Shown: positions 23,395 to 34,754 of the stretch, one piece after another | Position numbering within the stretch: position 1 is the first letter of the stretch | Layout of the letters: each line of letters begins with the position of its first letter | DNA from: Perca fluviatilis | Taxonomy: Eukaryota > Chordata > Actinopteri > Perciformes > Percidae | NCBI RefSeq assembly: GCF_010015445.1 | Contig: NC_053115.1 | Location: forward strand, 7,771,576 to 7,835,575 | DNA: 64,000 nucleotides | Direction: 5' to 3' | The notes under the pieces: generated by a model | What the model saw: the letters and a program-made list of their open reading frames with translations, nothing else | The model's database searches: none | What the model was told of the DNA's origin: nothing | Translations under genes and position numbers: made by a program

Positions 23395-23645
23395 ATATCT
23401 TCTTTCTCTGGCCTAAAATATGATAAAACCTAATGATAATGATTCTAAAAAGAAAACATTAGACATGATCATATAATGCAGTGATGTTTTGGGTTGGCCT
23501 AACATCGCACCTCTAAGACAAACTGACACAGCAGCACATTTTCACCTCCTGTCTGAGCTTGTTTGGGTGAGAAAAGGTGAAATCTAACACTTAAAATAGC
23601 TAGCAGCCGTATGCTCACCAACACTCATAAGATAGTGTTTAAATT
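23395..23645 (+). repeat. Local repeat family X, copy 1
   Basis: Shares an ordered series of blocks with 25560-25815: gttttgggttg(g/a)cct, cctgtctgagcttgttt(g/a)gg, and tgctcaccaaca(c/g)tca. No coding potential. Confidence 0.65.
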
Positions 23646-24800
23646 GTTATCTATAAAAGTCAGAGTACACGTTCCAAATGATCTGTGAATATTCATATTC
23701 ACGATTAACATACCTTAAGTTCAAAACACAGATGCATCGACACGCAAATTCACACAGGAGTTTTACAAGAATTGTAGCAACTTATTCATAAACAGTTTTC
23801 TCCATCTGTCTCATTTAGATGGTTAGATGTCTGAAAAGATAATTTCACAGCTCATGGGGTTTTATTTCAGTGCTGCACTCGTGTAACCTAGTTTGTCATG
23901 GTTCTCACTGATCTCATTTTTCAAAATGACATCAAAATGTTGTTTTGTGCTTCATACTAATATTCAGATCTCCAGTTGTTTTATGCACACAGTGAACTGT
24001 GCACATTATGATTGTATGTGATGCGTATGTGTGAGCGCCATCATCTATCATCAGATCAGGAAAGAGGCAATTCTGTGTGAAGATTTGTTATATTATTGGC
24101 CTTTGTGTCTGAGTCTCAGTCGTTCGCATAAAGTTTAATGCTCTCCTGTGCCTGTGTTTTAAAAATGTAATGATACGAGGGAGATAGAGAGAGATAAAAC
24201 GAGCAAGAGCATTAAAGGGTAGGAGATGGAGGGGGAACGGTTGCACAGTAATCCTTGTCGTCTTGGTGGGGAAGTTCAGTGTTTGAACAGAGAGTGATGA
24301 GGCGGGGCACAAACCTCCAGGATGGATCTCTGAGATTAAAGTGCCCCGATCGCTGCTCTCACATCACATCCCCTACCATCAGGGGGGAATTCATTTGCTC
24401 ACACAGAAAGACAGGGGCAACTGAGAGAGCAGGGGAGAACTGACAGAAAATGGAAAGCGAAAGCCTGTCTGGAGGCTTTGTAGGAATTGAAAGCAGTTGA
24501 ACTCTCTGAGGGTCTGTGGTTCGGCGTAGAGACAACATACCACAGGGAGACACAGCAGTGAATATACTGTATGGATACTGACTTCTCTCTGTCTTCTTTA
24601 GACAAAAAGACATTGTGATAACCCAAATATTATTGGATGAAAAATACAACGAACAAATGTTCAAGGCACAAAGGTGGACCTTAATGTACTATCACTTCCC
24701 TGCACCGTCAAAGGTTTACATTGCAAATGGAGACAGAGGCTGGTGCGCTCAGAGCTGTTCTTAAAGACACAAATAAGGTGACATCATAACCCTAATTCTT

Positions 24801-25163
24801 TTTCTTTTCTTTTTTATAATTCAAGTTTTTACTTTTATTGAGTGTTAATCAATCAGAACAGAACTGACAGCATTGTTGTGGTACAATAATATGTATAAAG
24901 TCCCGTACATACACTTGGAATCAAAATAAGTTATAATAGTAAAAAATAACAAAAATAAATTCAAAAGAGAATGAGTCCAGCAATCTCTTATCATTACTAT
25001 ATACCAGCAATACCATAGGCAAAAAGTGATCCCATGACCTCTTAAATCCTTCATTTTCATTATTAATTCTGGATAGCATATGTTATATATGTTCATATGA
25101 TGCAATTTCTGACACAAGTTCCAGCCATTGTTTAAATTCTGGGGGGGAGGTACTTCTCCACAC
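24801..25163 (-). mobile_element. 5'-truncated L1-type LINE with 14-bp target duplication
   Basis: Perfect direct repeats TAACCCTAATTCTT at 24787-24800 and 25164-25177 bound the insert. On the minus strand it starts mid-frame, reading PPEFKQWLELVSEIASYE at its start like the C-terminus of an L1 ORF2. It then has an AT-rich 3' region with aataaaag and ends in an A-rich tail (plus strand tttcttttctttttt). The variable-length duplication and tail are hallmarks of target-primed reverse transcription. The clade assignment is inferred. Confidence 0.8.
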
Positions 25164-25514
25164 TAACCCTAATTCTTAAGAGTACTTGCACAACCTGCTG
25201 ATCACCAGAAACACTGTCCCTCGGGTGTTAAGTGGATTAGTGATTGAAGGCTGTTCCACAACATGGTACCAGAGTAAAAAGAAGACAACATTATTTACTC
25301 GAGGCAATTCCATGAACGGCCCTGTATTATAGCTATTGAGTATTGAGGAGCGTACCCATTAATAATACAGCACATATGATGTAGCGTCTGTTTTTCTTCT
25401 CCGAGCTGTACTGGCAGCAGTCCTACCCTTCTAAATGCATCACTGAATGATGAGCTTGAATTGATGCATTTAATAAATACCAAATATTACTACTTAGCAT
25501 TACCGGCAGTTTGT

Positions 25515-25815
25515 TCCGAAATTTAGTTGTTAAGCCACTATACCAAGCAGAGCAGGCATAATAAAAATGACACAGTATCAATTATGAAAAGGATAATGAT
25601 AAAAAAAAAAAAAATGAGACATGATAATCATCATAAAATACAATCAAATATCTGATCTGAGTAAAGTGTTGGGTTGACCTCTCAGACAGATGGAGTACTG
25701 CGGCACATTTCAGCTCCTATCTGAGCTTGTTTAGGTGAGAAATGGAGCAATCTAATTTAAATAGCTAACTGCAACATGCTCACCAACAGTCACAAGAAAG
25801 TGCTTGATCATTCAA
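25515..25815 (+). repeat. Local repeat family X, copy 2
   Basis: The first part (cactataccaagcagag, aaaatgacacagtatcaat) matches 26748-26850, and the second part matches 23395-23645. An A14 tract interrupts it near 25600. Confidence 0.65.
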
Positions 25816-25994
25816 TGTTTACACAGGTATGAGTTGGATCGCCAAAGAGGGTAGGCGGAGCTAACGCAACACACTCGTCTTCAACTCACTTGTGCATCAA
25901 GCGGCATATTGTTTTTTTTTTTCGGTCATTCAAGTCAACGGTTACTATGGCCGAACAAACAAAGCAGAGAGCTATGACGGAACTTAAAAACCAA

Positions 25995-26690
25995 TTGAAA
26001 ATCCCATTCCATCCATCTTGGTCCGCTTATCAGGTGTCGGGTCGCGGGGGTAGCAGCTCCAGCAGGGGACCCCAAACTTCCCTTTCCCGAGCCACATTAA
26101 CCAGCTCCGACTGGGGGATCCCGAGGCGTTCCCAGGCCAGGTTGGAGATATAATCCCTCCACCTAGTCCTGGGTCTTCCCCGAGGCCTCCTCCCAGGCGG
26201 ACGTGCCTTAATGGAAGACGCCAGCCACTCTCCTGAGGAAACCCATTTCGGCCGCTTGTACCCTGGATCTCGTTCTTTCGGTCATGACCCAGCCTTCATG
26301 ACCATAGGTGAGGGTAGGAACGAAAACTGACCGGTAGATCGAAAGCTTTCCCTTCTGGCTCAGCTCTCTTTTCGTCACAATGGTGCGATAAATTGAATGT
26401 AATACCGCCCCCGCTGTGCCGATTCTCCGACCAATCTCCCGCTCCATTGTCCCCTCTCTCGCGAACAAGACCCCAAGGTATTTGAACTCCTTCACTTGGG
26501 TTAAGGACTCATTCCCTACCTGGGTAGGCACTCCATCGGTTTCCTGCTGAGACCCATGGCCTCAGATTTAGAGGTGCTGATCCTCATCCCAGCCGCTTCA
26601 CACTCAACTGCGAACCGATCCAGTGAGTGCTGAAGGTCACGTGGCCAAGGCCAAATGAAAATGAGATCCAAAAATACACCTGTATTTACC
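25995..26690 (-). pseudogene. Truncated non-LTR retrotransposon with RT C-terminal fragment
   Basis: A minus-strand frame at 26208-26531 (107 aa) contains EFKYLGVLF, KRELSQKGKLSIYRS, LTYGHEGWVMTERTRSRVQA and AAEMGFLRRVAG. These are the region downstream of the reverse transcriptase palm in a common fish LINE (RTE/Rex3-like or related). Upstream RT motifs, including the YADD box, are missing by 5' truncation. Near 26205 the text jumps, suggesting an internal deletion. The 3' end on this strand is the ggatggaatgg-type tail at about 26000. GC content is clearly above the surroundings. Confidence 0.82.
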
Positions 26691-26747
26691 GCTTATCGCC
26701 ATAGGTGCCGCCAAAGAGAACGTAACAGGGATCTTTGAGATTGTAAC

Positions 26748-26850
26748 TTTAATTAGTTCTCAACCCACTACACCAAGCAAAAAAGGCCTCATCAAAATGA
26801 CACAGTATCAATGATGACATGAGACATTTTGTTAACAGAAAAAAAAAAAC
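26748..26850 (+). repeat. Local repeat family X, copy 3 (partial)
   Basis: Matches the first part of copy 2 (cccactacaccaagcaaaaa, aaaatgacacagtatcaatg, gagaca). It lies just past the LINE fragment. Confidence 0.6.
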
Positions 26851-27414
26851 TTGTTCTGTAACCTTAAGTCTGCTTGCACTCACTTTGATCATATTTAAGC
26901 AACAACAGATGCCTATGACACAATTTCAGTATCATTGATTAGGGTTTGGGAAAGATCATGGTTTGGGTTACAATAACGTCTTGGTTAAGGTTCAGGGACC
27001 TTCGTCGTCATGGTTAAAAGAAACCAATGTTTACTGTTAGTCGCAGACAGGCCTTCTTTTATTCTGGTTGATTAGAATCAGTTTAAAATTGGTTGGAGCT
27101 ATGCTGTGAATTACACACATTTAACGGACTCAATGTACCAATGAGAATGACTGTAACAGAAGGAAATTAAAGGTGCTACCAAAAACATTAATGATGGTTC
27201 AAGTATCACAATAAGTCATGACAGTGGGACAGTGTCCCTAATACAGAAGCAGCTAAATGGAATTCAGCCATCATTCATTTTTAATCATTTACATCTGTGC
27301 TTTTCCCAACTATTGCCCACCTCTGAGAATAGGTCTAATCGGGCACAATAAGTGAAAACACCTGTGTGAGTGTACCTGTTAATATTATGGTGTATTTCAT
27401 GAAGTAAGATAGTA
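26851..27414. other. Unassigned sequence
   Basis: AT-rich; nothing recognised. Confidence 0.4.
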
Positions 27415-27655
27415 CAACACACAGGCCTGAAATACACACACATGCTCAGAACCTATACATGCACAAATGGAGAGATATCAGAGTAAGGGGGCTGCAGCTG
27501 TCGATGGACAGGCACCCTTAGCAGTTGGTGGATCTGTGCCTTGCTCAAGAGCCAGGAGGTGAACTGGCACCTCTCCAGCTACCAGTCCACCACCGTACTT
27601 CGGTCCATACGGGGACTTGAATGGGGGACTTGAACCAGTGAAGTACCGGTTTGCG
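27415..27655 (-). mobile_element. tRNA-derived SINE, minus strand
   Basis: On the minus strand a tRNA-like head carries a B-box-like GGTTCAAGTCCC (complement of 27625-27636). The fish SINE body follows (cctggctcttgagcaaggc, ccaccaactgctaagg, ccttactctgatatctctcc), then a tail (tgtgtgtatttcaggcctgt). Confidence 0.7.
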
Positions 27656-27971
27656 TTCTTAGATTATATTTTAGTATAAAAAATGTTATATGACTAAACG
27701 TTTACTTGATTGAGACAGGGTCTAAACATGTACATTCAAATTCATGTGAAATTAATGATTTTGTTTTAATTATCAAGGATTTAGAAATTATTCAAATCAT
27801 TTACAACCTAAATATCACATCACTTTAATGATGGTCAAATATATGGCAGAATTACATATGACAATGTAATATTCAATATGACCTACTGCCATGAGGCCAT
27901 TAACACAGACTAAGTGCCGTCCCAAGGAGTGGCCCAGTGAGGTAGGATGTTAATGATTGCCTTATCATGAC

Positions 27972-28357
27972 TGGTCTCGTTTTGCCAAACCCTCCTCCGA
28001 AGTGCGCTGAAGGAGGGTCTGGCTACTCCACATAGCATTCGGGATGGGAGGAAAACGTGCTCTGGTTTAATGGCATTTCTTTAAACCAATCAGAATCGTC
28101 ATGGGCGGTGCTAAACTCTGCGCAGAGCTGCTGGAAAATAGTCGAGTGAGAGAAAACTCAGATTGGACAGATAGTCTAGCTAGCTGTCTCAATTTACCAT
28201 GCAGAGATCTGAGGAGCAATCAACAATAGTATTTAAAAAAAAATAGTTATTTAAAATTCCAAAACAAAGAAAGCGGAAACGTAAAATAGATGCATCCGGT
28301 GGAATTCCCTGCAGCACTGAAGCAATCCCGGAAGTGGAACGCGAAGGATATAGACTA
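27972..28357 (+). mobile_element. 9-bp-TSD family F4, copy C
   Basis: Runs from TGGTCTCGTTTTGCC to GGATATAGACTA. The flanks TATCATGAC (27963-27971) and AATCATGAC (28358-28366) match at 8 of 9 positions. The body is shared with the copies at 34520 and 37187: ggtttaatggcatttcttt, aaaactcagattggac, gatagtctagctagctgtct, tgcagagatctgag, cggaagtggaa. No transposase frame. Confidence 0.8.
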
Positions 28358-28637
28358 AATCATGACTGACAAAATAACGTGTCCAGATTAGCTGCCCCCA
28401 GTGCACTGCTCTCCATGGACAGGGGTAGAAGCTTTTTGTGGGTGGAATGAACAGGAACAGTCTTGAGCTCTTCCTTTCATGCTGCAACCTCCTGCAATCT
28501 GCTGACCTTTCATCTCAGACCTCCCAGTTTTGGCTCACAAGAGGCTCTACAACTCCCTAAGTGTGCTCCCTTTGGTCCAATTTCCAGTTTGTGATTGAGC
28601 AGATGCATTAAGCCAAGGCACAGGATAGAGGTGCATC

Positions 28638-28996
28638 CAGGGTGTGATTTGTGAAGAAAGCAGAGGAGGGGGATACTTTTTGATCATGCACAACAAACAA
28701 AAAAACATGCAAAAATTAAATTAAATTAAATCTATATCGTGGATATAATGCCACTCGACCAGCCATGCCAAAACACTTTTTTTATGAACTTCAATATCCA
28801 ATAGAAAATAATCTCAGAATGAAATAGCACAATGTGGTGTCAACATAAAACACGCTTCAAGCCGCAAAGCGGAGTTCACTTCACGGCGAAAACAAAACAC
28901 TTTCACTGGGGATACAAATAATTTAGCAGAGGCACGGATATGTAAACCAGAAAGGGGGAAATCCCACACATCCCCCACCCGGAAAATCACACCCTG
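28638..28996. mobile_element. hAT-type MITE
   Basis: Ends CAGGGTGTGATTT / AAATCACACCCTG (the right end has one extra base before the match). Flanks GGTGCATC (28630-28637) and GGTGTATC (28997-29004) agree at 7 of 8 positions. Interior AT-rich, no transposase. Confidence 0.78.
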
Positions 28997-29104
28997 GGTG
29001 TATCCCTGTGCAAATTCAGCATTTAGTGTCTCCAAGTACATGTGCAACTTATAATATTTGTAATTTTCAAATTGTTGTTATGTACATCAGTGTTTCTCAA
29101 ATTG

Positions 29105-29664
29105 GTATACAACGTATATGTGACGTGAGCAACCTGTCTGAAAGTGTGAAGTCTTCTGGTAGCTGTGCCAAGAGAAATCTCAATCATTCCCAATCTTGTA
29201 GAGACGGAGAGCGTAGGTATATGTAAGGAGATAACATAAGCACAGGCTAATTATTGCTAACTAAAATGCTAGTTAACATTAGTAATTAAACTTAAACAGC
29301 TAATGGAAGGAGAAACTGCCTGCGAGCTTCTCCTGTACTATACGGTAATTCCTCTACTGCGCGACAGCAAGTTGCGTGGTTATGACACAATCGTTAGCCT
29401 ATTTTTACAAAAATGTCTATTACGGGGTCATAACATGAGATACAAGGTAATGGAGACTTTTATACATTGTCGTGTTTCTTTAGAAATAAAAAATGGACAA
29501 ATAGAGTTTTTAAACGCTTCAGATGTAAAGTTATTCACTGTCAAAGTGACGTCAAAATGAATGGCAGTCAATGGGATGCTTACGGCGGGTGATCGTTTGG
29601 TAGCATCAAAATGGCGCCATAGGAGCTACAGGTTGTTGACTGACGCTTACCCCCTTGGTCTACA
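29105..29664 (+). repeat. Dispersed repeat copy B (gtgacgtgagcaacctg family)
   Basis: Collinear with 5217-5748 over its length, ending at cttacccccttggtc. It is followed at once by an AAG microsatellite and then by an inverted partial copy. Confidence 0.78.
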
Positions 29665-29680
29665 CTGCCGGAATCCTACA

Positions 29681-29728
29681 AGAAGAAGAAGAAGAAGAAG
29701 AAGAAGAAGAAGAAGAAGAAGAAGAAGA
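29681..29728 (+). repeat. (AGA)n microsatellite
   Basis: About 16 AGA units between two inverted copies of the same repeat. Confidence 0.95.
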
Positions 29729-29750
29729 CATGAGGCATCTTATTGATGTT

Positions 29751-29995
29751 CCCAAGGGGGTAAGCGAGCATCTGGCAAGCGTAGCTCCTATGGCGCCATT
29801 TTGATGCTAACAAGCACTCACCTGCCGTTAGCATTCCATTGACTCCCATTCATTTTGACGTCACTTTGACAGCAAATAACTTTACATCTGAAGTATTTAA
29901 AGACTTTATTTATCCATTGTTTATTTCTAAAGAAACACGACAATGTATAAAAGGCTCCATTACCTTGTACCTCACGTTATGGCTCCATAGCAGAC
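29751..29995 (-). repeat. Dispersed repeat copy C, inverted partial
   Basis: The reverse complement of this stretch matches 29420-29663 (ccataggagctac, aatggcgccat, gacgtcaaaatgaatgg, tttagaaataaa, acattgtcgtgtttc). It begins with cccaagggggtaagc and so faces copy B across the AGA array. Confidence 0.8.
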
Positions 29996-30792
29996 ACACT
30001 GCAGGAAGAGGAGAAAGTCTTTTAGACAGAACAAGTTCAGCAAATGAAGTTGTCTACAGGACAATAATCAGAACTTGGATACATTTTTTTGAATATATAT
30101 ATTGAATATATTTTATACATCTTTTGATTGGTGGACACTTAGGGACTAGAGGAATATAACTAGCCCAACGTTATGCCAGATTCAGCGTTTAGGACTAGCT
30201 CACAGGTAAGGAATTGTCATGATTTCTCTTTTGCTCATTAGCACTAAGATTATGAATCATGCTTTGGTGCTTATGATTTCAGTAAAAGGAACCAAACGAT
30301 TGAATTTTGGAGAATCTAACCGATTTAACGATGTTTAGCATGTCCATACTGACACAAGTTTTGAACTTTTGAGGTTAAATGCTTAATGTGAAACACGTCC
30401 AAACTTTCCAAACTTACTAACCGGGTCACCGGCGACCTGGTGGGTTAGCTATATGAACAGGTTGAAATACATGACATATTGAAATCATGTTAGCAGCTAG
30501 AGATTTATTCTATGAATTCTCCCAGCACGCCAGCCACAACAACCCTAAAGCATCACTCACTCTGCACCATTTCTTTTAAGCAGAGATAAGAGAGTGAATC
30601 CCTCTGAGCTGCCTGCAGCAGCCCTTGTGTCTGGGGTTTGCCAGAGCAGCCTGAAGCACTTGCAGGTTGGAAATACAAACCTTTATATTTAAACTTTTTC
30701 ACCTAGGTTGTCTCTTTTTCGTCCCTATGATTTGTTGCTGAGCTTATTAATGGTGGACAAATAGGCATAACACTGTAGTAAAAAAAAAGGTC
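29996..30792. other. Unassigned sequence
   Basis: No gene or transposon boundary recognised. Confidence 0.4.
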
Positions 30793-30796
30793 TTAA

Positions 30797-31493
30797 AGCG
30801 CCCATATTATGCTCATTTTCAGGTTCATAACTGTATTTTAAGGTTGTACCAGAATAGGTTTACATGGTATACATTTTTCCACCAAACACCATGGTTCTTT
30901 CTACTACACTCTGCGGCTCTTTCGTGCAACCCTTTTCACCTGGTTTCTGTTTTAGCTACAGAGTGAGACCTCTTTTCATCTTCTTCTTCTGTACTATCTT
31001 TGATTGCACTCGCACATGCTCAGTAGTTCAGATGTAGATCATGTCAGCTAGCTAACTCTAGAGACAGTAAAAGAAAGCCTGTTTCTCCAACTTTGGTTAG
31101 TTACAAGGCAGGATTAGCTGGGAGACTTCTAAATGAGGGCACACATGTAAGTAGTTCTTTTGTAGATTATGGTGAACTTGTGTGTGTTGTTGCAGTGCTT
31201 TGCTATTGAGAACGACGTAGCATGCTAGCGTTAGCATGCTAATGCTAACGGTTAGCATGCTAACGAGCTAATGGTTGTGGTTAGCCAGCTCATTTCGGAC
31301 TGTGACGTCACAGTCCGAGCCGATTTTGAACAGCTCACTAGGAGACTGAAAGCAGGACACATTCAGAAACCGTATCTCACTCAAAACAGCATGGATGGAT
31401 TTTTTTCAAAGTTTGTATGTGTGTGGAAGCACCAGAGACACAAAAGAACACCCCAAATCCCAGAAAAAGTGATTTTTTCATAATATGGGCACT
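30797..31493 (-). mobile_element. TTAA-flanked MITE, family 2, copy 3 (intact length)
   Basis: Begins AGCGCCCATATTATG and ends CATAATATGGGCACT, between TTAA at 30793-30796 and 31494-31497 (697 bp). It is an inverted relative of 8153-9362. Near its centre it has repeated gttagcatgctaa-type palindromes (about 31218-31266). No transposase frame. Confidence 0.85.
31295..31318. promoter_or_regulatory. 24-bp perfect palindrome centred on a CRE-like TGACGTCA
   Basis: Reading out from the centre, each half is TCGGACTGTGAC and its complement. The core TGACGTCA is a consensus CREB/ATF site. It lies inside the family 2 MITE, so it may be transposon structure and not a regulatory site. Confidence 0.5.
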
Positions 31494-31497
31494 TTAA

Positions 31498-31983
31498 TAA
31501 AAAGTTGAATTGAAATATAGAGCTTTCAGTGCATGCAATCCAACGAGGCACATCCGGGTTAGGGTTAACCCCCCGTGTTACTTTCGCCAAAATGGAGGTT
31601 AACTTTCCAGAGCTGTGAGATTGTCCATTGTGCAGTGTTTTTTGAATCTGATGAGCATTCAAACTCATAGATCTACCACCCCCAACTCATTAACACCTTG
31701 CTTGGTTTTAGCTTTAGCAAAGCTACACTGATGTTAGAAGACTACCTGAATCAACATTCAAAGTCTACAGAAAGACAAAAGGGTCAGAAATTAGATAAAT
31801 CAAGGGACCAGTTAATTTTCATTGAGGGACTAACGTTTTACTGCACTATACTGTATGTTTCCAATAGATTTTGTTTATTTCTTTTAATTCACTTGCAAAT
31901 AAAACAATATAAAATTGTTTGGGTTAAGATTGTGTCCAGAGCAGATGTCATTTTCCCCTTAGTCACAGCAGCTTATGTTAATT

Positions 31984-32036
<53 letters not shown>

Positions 32037-32454
32037 TGTTGTTGTTGTTGATGTTTTTGTAGTAGTAGTAGTAGTAGTTGTCTGAGAAAAAAAGTCACAG
32101 CACACAGACTGCCTGGTGAAATATGCCAAAGCTGTGGCATTACAACTGTGTTTAATTCACATGGTACTAATCTTATTTAAATGAATTAGACTATATTATT
32201 TATGCGTTTTTCATCTGGTAACTTAATTAGACTTCATTCCAGGCCCCTGTGCTATTCAAAGAGCCTGGTGCAGAACAAGACACAGTAGTTGTGGTTTGCA
32301 TTGGACACTTCACATGGGGGCGGTATTAGATGTTATGAGGTCACATTTATTGGGATTTACAGCACATGATCCTTGTATTTGCATTGCTGTCTTCAGTATT
32401 TATATTAAAAACCATGTAACATCTTTCATATAGGCTGTAGTATGAAAAGTGAAA
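31498..32454. other. Unassigned sequence with compound trinucleotide repeat
   Basis: A (TAG)n run at 31985-32035 passes into (GTT)n to about 32050, then a second (GTA)n at 32059-32077. The rest is unremarkable. Confidence 0.5.
31985..32077. repeat. Compound (TAG)n-(GTT)n-(GTA)n microsatellite
   Basis: About 17 TAG units, five GTT units, a short interruption, and six GTA units. Confidence 0.93.
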
Positions 32455-32462
32455 GCTTTTGT

Positions 32463-33082
32463 TAGGGCTGTACCGAATACCATTTTTAAGCTTCGAAGCT
32501 TCGGTACAGTTTATCAACAGCAAATATTTGAAGCTTCGGCGGCAGCGGCAGGGGGCTTGTCAAAATTTTCGACTGCACGTGAAGGCAGCGGAGAAAAAGA
32601 AAAGCGAGAGTTGAAGCGACTTTGCTTTGTTGTTGCAGGACACAACTCCTGGGCAGTTCAGTGCTTGTGTTTCGTCTTTTTACCTTCATAGTTTTATAAA
32701 ACTTTTTGTTGCAGCGATAGAGGCAGTGATGTTTCCTGTTTACAGAAACGTTACAGGACTCTCACGCCGCGATACGGACTGACGAGTCTGATCTCCGGTT
32801 CCGTGATTGTCCCCTGCAGGGTGACGTCAGGTTGCTTTTCTGCAAAACTTGAATCGGACTTAACTTATTGCTGCAGGCATTCAAAATAAATGGGAAGACC
32901 TGTGTTTTTGCCAGACTGTCTGACGAGTGAAGACGACGCAGTGTTTGTGAATGAATGTTTACCCTGTATCAAATCGCCTTAAAACGACACCTCTACAAAC
33001 GTCAGACTGCTCAAAAACACATTTTCAAATCCCCAAATTGAAAATCGAGTACCTACCCATCGAATATTCGGAGCCAGTCCTA
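32463..33082. mobile_element. hAT-type non-autonomous element
   Basis: Starts TAGGGCTGTACCGAATACC and ends GAATATTCGGAGCCAGTCCTA, with perfect 8-bp flanks GCTTTTGT at 32455-32462 and 33083-33090. It contains the palindrome AAGCTTCGAAGCTT near 32489. The reading frame at 32449-32691 is not similar to a transposase. A fragment with a related right end lies near 52180. Confidence 0.87.
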
Positions 33083-33159
33083 GCTTTTGTCAGGGGCACA
33101 AATATTTTAGCTTGAGGACAGAATTTGGCCCACTGGCCACCATTTACCCACCACTGGTC

Positions 33160-33450
33160 AGGCTAGCGTGAATGATGCCCACTATGTTAATCATTTGCTA
33201 CTTAGCACTAAACACAAAATACCGCTGATGGAAATGTCATGAATTGAGGAATTTGGTCACAAACGAAAGTATTGAACACAAGTTTGACTTTGATGATGGC
33301 ACTAGATGGAAAGTTCAAGGGATCACCGACGTTATTAGAAATTATTCTCTGGGGCTCATGAATGTTATGACAATCCATCATATAGCTGAGATCTCTGAAC
33401 CAAAGTTGGGGACCAACATTGCCATTCCTGCAGCCACACTGCGTACCTAA
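33160..33450 (+). repeat. Decayed dispersed repeat, opposite-oriented relative of 3850-6860
   Basis: Shares gaatttggtcac, cgaaagtattga, gatgatggcactagatgg, gggatcacc and caatccatcatatag with the complement of the 3850-4060 piece. It ends in an A12 tract at about 33456-33467. Confidence 0.65.
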
Positions 33451-33467
33451 ATTAAAAAAAAAAAAAC

Positions 33468-34510
33468 ATCACACAACACATGCATAATGAACTGTTCATA
33501 TTTACAACATTTCCAGCTTCTTGTATCATCTTGCTTTGCAGCTGCTTTGTTACTGTCTCATATCTTGGCATACGTCTCTGTTTGTCTCAGGCACATAAAT
33601 CACGAGGTTACTGCCAAAGGGGCTGCCTGTTAATGATACAGTGTCTCAATTAGATCAAGAAAATGCTCCCAATTTGCCTTCTGCCTAAGCTGTGGATGAA
33701 GTACACACTCAGAGAGGCAGAGCCAAAGCTAAGTCGGACAAGACATAGGCAGTGCCCAGGCAGGTTGTGTCTGATCACTGGTGCCACTGCAGGCTGGCAG
33801 CATCTTGTTCCACTGCCTGGGCAGAAATAAATCAAACTTGAAGTTGCCAGCTCATTACTAATTTTCTTGTTTTTGCATCACCTCAGATGCAGCATTTAGT
33901 TTGGACTGAGGAAGCAGTAGCGCAATAGTTAAGGATAAAATGCAATAATGAGCAGTGCTTGCATGTAAAGTGTGACTATTTTTAGTTAAGAGTTTGTGTT
34001 TTCTGATGCTGGAGACAAATTGTTTCAGAAACATATTACACTTACGAGTACTCTAAAGATACACTCCTAGATTGGGTGATGCCCCCAGAACCATAAATAA
34101 TTGCCCCAGCTCTCTGTATTTGTCTATTACGCTCAACTGAGAATGAAAACATATGGCTGGAGGGTATAGTGTGTGAGCCGGGACTCTTATATGATAACCT
34201 TTAACCAATTCAATTGACAGATGAGCTGAGTCCCAATTTATTCCGTATTCCTTATTCTGTGTTCGGTTTGTGAGAGTAATAAACATGGGGAAGTGTATGG
34301 CAATATCACAACAAACAGGGCAGGAAGCGGACTACATTAAGTCCAATATGTCTAAAAGAACAACCAGGTCATTGATCATAACATCTCCCAAGCTCCTCTG
34401 TCTGAGTCACAGTCAGCATGCTGGAATTTGCTCGCAGCTCTTTATTCAACAGCACTTCAATCGTCTTTTTCAACACACCACATGTTTTGTTTGGAGCATG
34501 CTGTTGGTTA
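33468..34510. other. Unassigned sequence
   Basis: No gene or repeat boundary recognised. Confidence 0.4.
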
Positions 34511-34754
34511 CTCCAACAATAGTCTCGCTTTGCCAGACCCTCCTCCAAAGCGCGCTGAAGGAGTGTCTGGCTACTCCACATAGCACATGGGAGGAAAACT
34601 ACTCTGGTTTAATGGCATTTCTTTAAACCAATCACAATCGTCTTGGGAGGTGATTAGCACTGGGAAAAGCTGCGGTGCCGCTGCAAAATAGGCTCGGAAG
34701 GAACTTGTTTTGGTGGAACGTGTATGTTTAAATGTTGTTTTAGTCGTGCAACAG

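Noticed and set aside
29561..29746. Frame with poly-Arg tail
   Set aside because: Translation of the (AGA)n microsatellite.
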